From the NCBI GenBank assembly GCA_021809365.1, contig JAKBAC010000169.1:1-6900 (forward strand): a stretch of 6,900 bases of DNA. The letters are read 5' to 3'. The notes beneath the pieces were generated by a model. The model did no database searches and was not told the origin of the DNA. It was given only the letters and a program-made list of their open reading frames with translations. Below, piece by piece: positions 1-4,008 of the stretch (the first letter of the stretch is position 1; each line of letters begins with the position of its first letter). A program made the translations under genes and the position numbers. Origin of the DNA: Planctomycetota bacterium. Lineage in GTDB: Bacteria; Planctomycetota; Phycisphaerae; WQYP01.

Positions 1-1
1 C

Positions 2-592
2 GGTGCGTCAAGGGCTTTGCTTACCTCCATGGTTTTTGCGTTTGAAACCACCATGCAGCCGCACGGATTACTGCCGCTTCTGGCCGGCTGCACCACGGCA
101 TTTCTGGTTTCCTGCCTGCTGATGCGTCATACCATCATGACTGAAAAAATCGCCCGCCGGGGCATTCGTGTGCAGACGGAATATTCCACAGATTTTTTGG
201 ATCGTCTTTTTGTACGCGATGCTTATACCCGGCAGGCTGTATGCCTTGACGCCTCAAAATCCATCGCGGAAACGCGCGAGATTATTTATGCGAAATGGTC
301 GGTACTGCGCCACCACGAATTTCCCGTGATCGACGATGAGCAAAAACTTATCGGCGTGCTGTCTTATCGTGAAATTCTCGACACGCGCGAAAATCCGACA
401 GGCACGGTGCGGAATTTAATCAAACGCCAAGCCGTGATCATTGAGCCGGACAGCCCGTTGCGGCTGGCGGATAATCTCATGTCGCGCTATAACATAGGCC
501 ACCTGATTGTTACCGAACCTGAGAATCCGAATCACGTAATCGGTGTGATCACAAGAACCGATCTACTGTCAGCCCATCGACGGTTAAGCTGA
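2..592 (+). CDS. ClC-family chloride channel/antiporter, C-terminal part with two CBS domains (5' truncated)
   Basis: The reading frame is open from the window edge to the TGA at 590-592, giving 196 residues, so the gene begins outside the window; the internal TTG and ATG codons are not taken as starts. Visible residues 1-20 (GASRALLTSM then VFAFETT) match the late ClC membrane helices that carry the GA...ltaivmvfElT pattern. A hydrophobic segment at about 23-41 is the last membrane helix. The linker IMTEKIARRG (45-54) is typical of ClC proteins that carry CBS domains. Two CBS domains follow at about 68-128 (core FPVIDDEQKLIGVLSYREIL) and 138-190 (core HLIVTEPENPNHVIGVITRTDL). The family moves chloride, often in exchange for protons, across the inner membrane; paired CBS domains usually bind adenine nucleotides and tune gating. 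Channel and antiporter modes cannot be told apart because the gating glutamate region is missing. Family identification is confident. Confidence 0.9.
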   Translation, partial: GASRALLTSMVFAFETTMQPHGLLPLLAGCTTAFLVSCLLMRHTIMTEKIARRGIRVQTEYSTDFLDRLFVRDAYTRQAVCLDASKSIAETREIIYAKWSVLRHHEFPVIDDEQKLIGVLSYREILDTRENPTGTVRNLIKRQAVIIEPDSPLRLADNLMSRYNIGHLIVTEPENPNHVIGVITRTDLLSAHRRLS

Positions 593-617
593 AGTATCTG
601 GCGGAAGACTCATACCC

Positions 618-622
618 AGGAG
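618..622 (+). promoter_or_regulatory. Ribosome binding site of the 629-1717 gene
   Basis: AGGAG lies six bases before the ATG at 629. It is a near-consensus Shine-Dalgarno sequence and supports that start. No promoter is evident in the 36 nt between the ClC gene stop and this start, so read-through from the ClC gene is likely. Confidence 0.7.
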
Positions 623-628
623 CATAAT

Positions 629-1717
629 ATGCAGTCTCCACGACACGCGGCTTTCATTTTCCTTGCGGCATCGCTGGCACCTTTGGGCGTGGCTCACTGC
701 CAAGGATCGCCAGGAATAGTTTCCGCGCGGGCAACCGCGATCCTGAACCATTGCGACGCAAACTTGGCAAAGTTGCGATTGATGACGCTGTCCGTTTACG
801 CAAGACAATCCGAGCAAGCCACAGCGAGAATTACGGAACTTGCCGCGGAAAATGTCTTACTCTCCCGTGCGGCCAACGGGAATGAGAGCCTGCGATTTTC
901 CGACTATCCTATCGCAAGCCTTGTGAATCCGCGACCCACCGGCGGAAGGCGAAATTTCCATTGTGTCTGGAATCGGAATGGGACTGTGGAGGCCTTTCGG
1001 GCTGCACACCGGCTGCAGGAAGTGTCATTCTCGCATCGGCGGAGTTTCTTCCGTCGAGAACTTTGCATCGGCGGGGGCGGGGCCATAGCGCCGGTGCTGG
1101 GCATATTCTTTGGCGGCATGCGGCGGGTCACCAACGTGATCCGTCGATCATCCAAGGTGATCCACATATCCCGCAAGATCGTAAAGATCGGGAAGTACGT
1201 GTGCCTGCATGTGCGTGCCTCGGGATCCTCGGGGAAATATTCGCTATGGATCGCCCCCGGCTTCGGCTATGCGATTGTGAGAGCGGTGGTGCGGAAAGAA
1301 CCAGGCGATGAATTTCTGGGACGCAAACTCGGATCCAAGCCCCATGCGGTACCGAAGGGCTTGCATCTGCCCCCGGAGATCACGCAACGCGAGGTCTCGT
1401 TTCAGTTCGTGCTGGACCAAGTTAAGCTGACTGAAAAATCCGGAGCGTGGCTGCCCCAGCGTTTTCGAAGCCAAATGCGGATCAGGTATGTCGGCGGCAT
1501 TACGGACACAACCGTACTTTATGGGGACGTTAAAAAGGTATCCCCGACCTGCAACAATCACTCCCCTGAGCTCAAGCTTAATATTCCCAATGGAACGCCG
1601 GTCTGGAACGAGGACCGTCCCACGATCCAATACATCTGGAAAAATGGCAAGGTTGTCCCCGCGCATGGCAAAGGGGGATTGAAGAAGCCTGACGGGTACA
1701 TTGATGGTATCCGGTAG
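629..1717 (+). CDS. Secreted protein of unknown function, LolA-like planctomycete type
   Basis: 362 residues. The function is not recognised. An N-terminal signal peptide (about 1-25, hydrophobic core AAFIFLAASLAPLGVA) indicates export. VAHC resembles a lipobox, but His just before Cys makes a lipoprotein unlikely. The region from about 31 to 90 is probably helical. The rest alternates short beta-strand-like segments: VWNRNG (113-118), SHRRSFF (135-141), a Gly-rich hydrophobic stretch GGGGAIAPVLGIFFGG (148-163), KYSLWIAPGFGYAIVRAV (203-220), SGAWLPQRF (271-279), and a C-terminal IPNGTPVWNED...IQYIWKNGKVVP (319-344). The 'W-x-x-P-x-x-G-Y' and 'G-x-W-x-P' pattern resembles LolA/LolB-fold periplasmic proteins common in planctomycetes; this is a family impression, not a proven match. 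Start chosen from the Shine-Dalgarno at 618-622. It follows the ClC gene by 36 nt. The next gene appears to be a divergent paralogue. Confidence 0.8.
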   Translation: MQSPRHAAFIFLAASLAPLGVAHCQGSPGIVSARATAILNHCDANLAKLRLMTLSVYARQSEQATARITELAAENVLLSRAANGNESLRFSDYPIASLVNPRPTGGRRNFHCVWNRNGTVEAFRAAHRLQEVSFSHRRSFFRRELCIGGGGAIAPVLGIFFGGMRRVTNVIRRSSKVIHISRKIVKIGKYVCLHVRASGSSGKYSLWIAPGFGYAIVRAVVRKEPGDEFLGRKLGSKPHAVPKGLHLPPEITQREVSFQFVLDQVKLTEKSGAWLPQRFRSQMRIRYVGGITDTTVLYGDVKKVSPTCNNHSPELKLNIPNGTPVWNEDRPTIQYIWKNGKVVPAHGKGGLKKPDGYIDGIR

Positions 1718-1864
1718 TGCCGGTTCCACCGCCGCCGCGCCGGCTCTGGGGCCAATGCCCAACCCTGTTGGCAATCCCGTCGTGGCGCTTCCGGCCTTCG
1801 GGCACGCCTGGTGCATGGCACCGCTTCTCGGACACTGACGGTATGCCCCCACGGGCCACCGATT

Positions 1865-1892
1865 TTGCGCTGTGGTAAAATTATTGCGCTGT
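1865..1892. repeat. Direct repeat of TTGCGCTGT (two copies)
   Basis: Identical 9-mers TTGCGCTGT lie at 1865-1873 and 1884-1892, 19 bp start to start, or nearly two helical turns. The AT-rich TGGTAAAATTA separates them. This spacing could suit a regulator binding one face of the DNA, but two 9-mers may also occur by chance. Confidence 0.35.
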
Positions 1893-1925
1893 ACGTTGTG
1901 GCGATGGGAAGGGCGCAGCGGTAAA

Positions 1926-1945
1926 CTACGTAACAGCTACGCAAC
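1926..1945. repeat. Tandem 11-bp repeat, CTACGTAAC / CTACGCAAC
   Basis: CTACGTAAC (1926-1934) is followed after AG by CTACGCAAC (1937-1945). Eight of nine positions match, with an 11-bp period of about one helical turn. The first copy contains the palindrome TACGTA. The pair lies 45-64 bp upstream of the TATACT box, a usual place for activator sites. The regulatory role is inferred. Confidence 0.35.
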
Positions 1946-1989
1946 AAAAAAATGCCAGTGGCCGGCGGCTATTTTCCGGTTTGCGAGAG

Positions 1990-1995
1990 TATACT
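1990..1995 (+). promoter_or_regulatory. Putative -10 box (TATACT) before the 2020-3066 gene
   Basis: TATACT differs from TATAAT at one base and ends 24 nt before the ATG at 2020. No good -35 hexamer is seen at 16-18 bp spacing, so the promoter would be weak or activator-dependent; the direct repeats upstream could bind such an activator. Confidence 0.35.
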
Positions 1996-2019
1996 GTTGT
2001 TCCATAGGCGGGATTTCGG

Positions 2020-3066
2020 ATGGGTACGAGGATGAATCAGCGCATGGCGGTCGTGGTTCTCTTGTTGGGATGCCTCCACGGCGTTGCGTCGGCCCAAGCG
2101 GCGACGGTGTTGCGCGGCCAGGAAGCCCGGGCCGCCGTTGAAAAAGCGATTTTGCCTTTTATAAAGCGGTACCGGCTAATCAGCAGCATTCACTTTGTCG
2201 CAGTGATCAGCGACGATTCCACGGCGCTGACTGCAACCGGCGGAAGTAAGCTGGAACTGTCCGGGATATACCGATTCTGGGCGGTAGGGGACGACTACCG
2301 CTTGAACTGGCGGGTGCTTCATAGCAGCTACCAGCCACTGGTCCATCAAATCTGGGCGTATGACGGGGTGCGTTACCAGTCGATTATTGGCGGGCGGCAC
2401 CCGACGTTAGTGATTCGAACGCATCGGCCGACAGGATTCTTCGGACCCGGCGAACCTAACCCGATTCTGGCCCCAATTTTCAATATTCTTCAGCGTACTA
2501 CAAAGCGCCAGCCGGGAAATTGGCTGGATTACTGGCGGGTGCGCCATCATCCCCGACAGGTTGCTCGCCTGCCGAAGGGAATCGTCGTGCGTTCCTTCCG
2601 GTATACGCCCACAGGCGCATTTTTCGATTGTTATCCAAAACACCTGCGCAACCCCAAAAAGTGGCCGCTTACATCGAAAACTCCCGTCTGGTTTCGGCCT
2701 GGCGGCCACTGCCTCATGCGATACGTGTTGCAGCGCCGTGGCCATGTTTATCTCCCGGTCGCCGTATACGCCCCGCCACGGCATGGCGGCAATCCCGTGG
2801 CTGCCGAGGGAATCAGATATTCGTACAAGGCGTTCACAATCGGCCACAAGTTAATCTACCTGGCGGTCAGGACGGATTGCGCCCGGGACGGGCGGTGGCA
2901 TACTGAAATGCATATCTCGCGAATATCATTGGACGGGCGGATAAACCCCAGTGTCTTCACCATTGATTATCGCCGCGCGCAGCTTTTCCGCGAGCATGGT
3001 CGGAGTGTGCCCTTGGCAACCGCAAATATTTTTCCTGCTCAAGTGCCCAAACCCCGGCCGCGCTAA
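2020..3066 (+). CDS. Secreted protein of unknown function, probable paralogue of the preceding gene
   Basis: 348 residues with a clear signal peptide: Met/Arg-rich n-region, hydrophobic MAVVVLLLGCLHGVASA (9-25), likely cleavage near ASAQA-A. The function is not recognised. After a helical stretch (about 33-52), strand-like segments include IYRFWAVGDDYRLNW (83-97), IWAYDGVRYQSI (111-122), THRPTGFF (134-141), ILAPIFNIL (149-157), GIVVRSFRY (187-195), RGHVYLPVAVY (240-250) and a C-terminal IDYRRAQLF (315-323). The order 'coloured by' W-x-x-x-G, HR..(G/S)FF and LAPI matches the preceding protein at residue numbers within about three, suggesting tandem duplication and heavy divergence. The first half reads like the LolA-type 'F...DYRL...WAYDG.RYQ' pattern of planctomycete secreted proteins. 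Start 2020 is preferred because AGGCGGGA lies about seven bases upstream; the in-frame ATG at 2032 has its GAGG directly against the start. Mature cysteines are 204, 231 and 287. Confidence 0.8.
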   Translation: MGTRMNQRMAVVVLLLGCLHGVASAQAATVLRGQEARAAVEKAILPFIKRYRLISSIHFVAVISDDSTALTATGGSKLELSGIYRFWAVGDDYRLNWRVLHSSYQPLVHQIWAYDGVRYQSIIGGRHPTLVIRTHRPTGFFGPGEPNPILAPIFNILQRTTKRQPGNWLDYWRVRHHPRQVARLPKGIVVRSFRYTPTGAFFDCYPKHLRNPKKWPLTSKTPVWFRPGGHCLMRYVLQRRGHVYLPVAVYAPPRHGGNPVAAEGIRYSYKAFTIGHKLIYLAVRTDCARDGRWHTEMHISRISLDGRINPSVFTIDYRRAQLFREHGRSVPLATANIFPAQVPKPRPR

Positions 3067-3074
3067 CGCGCCAG

Positions 3075-3080
3075 TATAAT
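3075..3080 (+). promoter_or_regulatory. Putative -10 box (TATAAT) before the 3115-3615 gene
   Basis: A perfect TATAAT lies in the 48-nt gap between the two genes, 34 nt before the ATG at 3115. The region 16-18 bp upstream is C/G-rich with no recognisable -35 hexamer. Rare in GC-rich DNA, so a promoter is plausible, but transcription with the upstream gene is also possible. Confidence 0.4.
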
Positions 3081-3114
3081 ATGGCGAAAGCAGGGTTTTT
3101 TAGTGAGGTCAACG

Positions 3115-3615
3115 ATGGGGTTATATTTTCCAAGGGAATTGGCGGCAGTAGTTCTTGCGGGCACCCTTATAGCCGGCAGCGGCCAAGCTTCGACGCCGCC
3201 GCCAACAGCCGCCACGCCTGTACAGAAGCTTATGCCGGTATCCCACCGCACCGAACTGACCGTATCCAAAGTAACCGAAGCGGTATCACTTGTTCCATCG
3301 AGCCTGCTTGTGGGAACCGTTAAGCCGGATGAAAAGTTCCGCGCTAAGATCAATCTCTGGTCGAGGAACGCCTCCATAATTCCCAAATTTTTAACCGCTA
3401 CGTCCACCAAGCGGAAACAGATAACGGCCTCCATCACAAACGGTGGACGCAGCGTTACCCTGACATTTATCCCGGGCAAAGTCCGCGGCGCGATTTCGGG
3501 TGACTTGATCTTTAAAGTCCAATACGGCCCAAAGGTAATTCGCCTGCACGAAGACTATTTTGCGTATGTTCTCCGGCGGCACGGTGAGCCGATTCCGAAG
3601 CAGGTAGTTAAATAA
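3115..3615 (+). CDS. Small exported protein with a DUF1573-like (Ig-fold) domain
   Basis: 166 residues. The ATG at 3115 is preferred over the in-frame GTG at 3103 because GAGG (3105-3108) sits six bases before the ATG. A signal peptide spans about 1-25 (core LAAVVLAGTLIA, likely cleavage after SGQA), followed by a Pro/Thr/Ala-rich linker (26-36). Residues about 57-152 form one domain: SLVPSSLLVGTVKPDEKF (58-75), then NASIIPKFL, VTLTFIPGKVRGAISGDLIF (114-133) and YFAYVL (148-153). The pattern 'P..L..G.VKP.EKF...I.L......' followed by 'V.L.F.P....G...G.L.F' resembles DUF1573/ASH-type Ig-like domains, and in particular the second repeat seen in planctomycete members; the assignment is by eye. 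It lacks the usual first DUF1573 repeat and is shorter than those proteins. The role is unknown, probably periplasmic protein-protein interaction. Only 48 nt separate it from the upstream secreted gene. Confidence 0.78.
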   Translation: MGLYFPRELAAVVLAGTLIAGSGQASTPPPTAATPVQKLMPVSHRTELTVSKVTEAVSLVPSSLLVGTVKPDEKFRAKINLWSRNASIIPKFLTATSTKRKQITASITNGGRSVTLTFIPGKVRGAISGDLIFKVQYGPKVIRLHEDYFAYVLRRHGEPIPKQVVK

Positions 3616-3623
3616 GTCATCGC

Positions 3624-3648
3624 AGCCCGGCGATTACCCGGACGGGCT
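3624..3648 (+). terminator. Weak hairpin after the 3115-3615 gene
   Basis: AGCCCG (3624-3629) pairs with CGGGCT (3643-3648) across a 13-nt loop, starting nine bases after the stop codon. A second small stem, CTCC/GGAG with a CGGC loop (3647-3658), overlaps its 3' side and would compete. There is no T-run, so it is not a classical intrinsic terminator; it may be a transcript-end stabiliser. Confidence 0.25.
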
Positions 3649-3689
3649 CCCGGCGGAGAGGGGATACGCTTGATCGTGCGGTAAGGCTG

Positions 3690-3713
3690 CTGCGGCACGC
3701 ATGCTCACCGCAG
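3690..3713 (+). other. Hairpin CTGCGG/CCGCAG in the intergenic region
   Basis: CTGCGG (3690-3695) is complementary to CCGCAG (3708-3713) with a 12-nt loop containing GCATGC. It is one of several short GC-rich stems here. It could belong to a structured leader or small RNA, but such stems are expected by chance at this GC content. Confidence 0.2.
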
Positions 3714-3851
3714 GCGCACGGACTGCCGGAGGACCTCAGGGATCCGCGTTGCGGGCGGTAATTTAATCTTTTCGGAAGATGAGAACGTCGGCGAGCAAGC
3801 CCCGGGGCTTCCCTGATGACGAGAATAGTACCGGTGGGCCGCGGGGATGGG

Positions 3852-3878
3852 TTGAGCCGATTTGTAAAAAAATATTTT
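3852..3878 (+). promoter_or_regulatory. Possible promoter in an AT-rich island upstream of the MFS-acyltransferase gene
   Basis: TTGAGC (3852-3857) and TATTTT (3873-3878) are separated by 15 nt, a little short for a sigma-70 promoter. They overlap the AT-rich stretch 3861-3880, which stands out in GC-rich surroundings and includes the self-complementary AAAAATATTTTT. This would give a leader of about 120 nt before the start at 4009. The call is tentative. Confidence 0.3.
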
Positions 3879-3952
3879 TGCCCGCATCATCTATGCCTGC
3901 GGCGCGTTGGGCTAAGTACGTCGTGGGCTTGCGTCGGCGGGCGGTAGAGTCC

Positions 3953-3966
3953 ACAATCATGATTGT
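3953..3966. promoter_or_regulatory. Perfect 14-bp palindrome, candidate operator
   Basis: ACAATCATGATTGT is perfectly self-complementary and ends 42 bases before the ATG at 4009. Its size, symmetry and place match a binding site for a dimeric helix-turn-helix repressor. No regulator gene is present in the window, so the partner is unknown. Confidence 0.45.
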
Positions 3967-4008
3967 TAAGGTGCAGCGCAGGGGTGTTCCTGCAAGCGCG
4001 GAGAGGTA

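Larger units (their letters stand above)
1718..2019. other. Intergenic region of 302 nt with direct repeats and a likely promoter
   Basis: No convincing gene is seen on either strand. The first half is GC-rich and has small inverted repeats: GCCAA/TTGGC (1751-1755 with 1768-1772) and GGTGC-ATG-GCACC... read as GGTGC/GCACC at 1810-1814 and 1818-1822. None is followed by a T-run, so no standard intrinsic terminator is called. The second half is more AT-rich and holds two pairs of short direct repeats, a -10-like TATACT (1990-1995) and the ribosome binding site of the next gene. It most likely works as a promoter/operator region. Confidence 0.5.
3616..4008. other. Long intergenic region (393 nt) with hairpins, AT-rich island and palindrome
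   Basis: No recognisable protein or known RNA family is seen; I looked for RNase P RNA, SRP RNA, tmRNA and common riboswitch signatures and found none. The first 150 nt are very GC-rich and can form several short hairpins. A sharp AT-rich island (3861-3880) and a perfect 14-bp palindrome (3953-3966) follow. The region probably carries the end of the secreted-gene transcript and the promoter/leader of the transporter-acyltransferase gene. Confidence 0.45.

Noticed and set aside
1810..1822. Short GGTGC/GCACC inverted repeat as a terminator of the 629-1717 gene
   Set aside because: Only five base pairs with a three-base loop, nearly 100 nt after the stop and without a T-run.
1244..1852. A 202-codon open frame on the - strand
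   Set aside because: It overlaps most of the second half of the 629-1717 gene, which has a signal peptide, a good ribosome binding site and family-like motifs. The antisense product has no recognisable domain and is a shadow frame.
1872..2141. An 89-codon + strand frame running from the intergenic region into the 2020-3066 gene
   Set aside because: No ribosome binding site, no protein-like pattern, and it overlaps the signal-peptide coding part of a better-supported gene.
2407..2847. A 146-codon - strand frame inside the 2020-3066 gene
   Set aside because: Antisense shadow with no domain pattern; the + strand frame has an exported-protein structure throughout.
3103..3114. GTG at 3103 as start of the small exported protein
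   Set aside because: The ATG at 3115 has GAGG at ideal spacing, and that Shine-Dalgarno overlaps the GTG codon itself.
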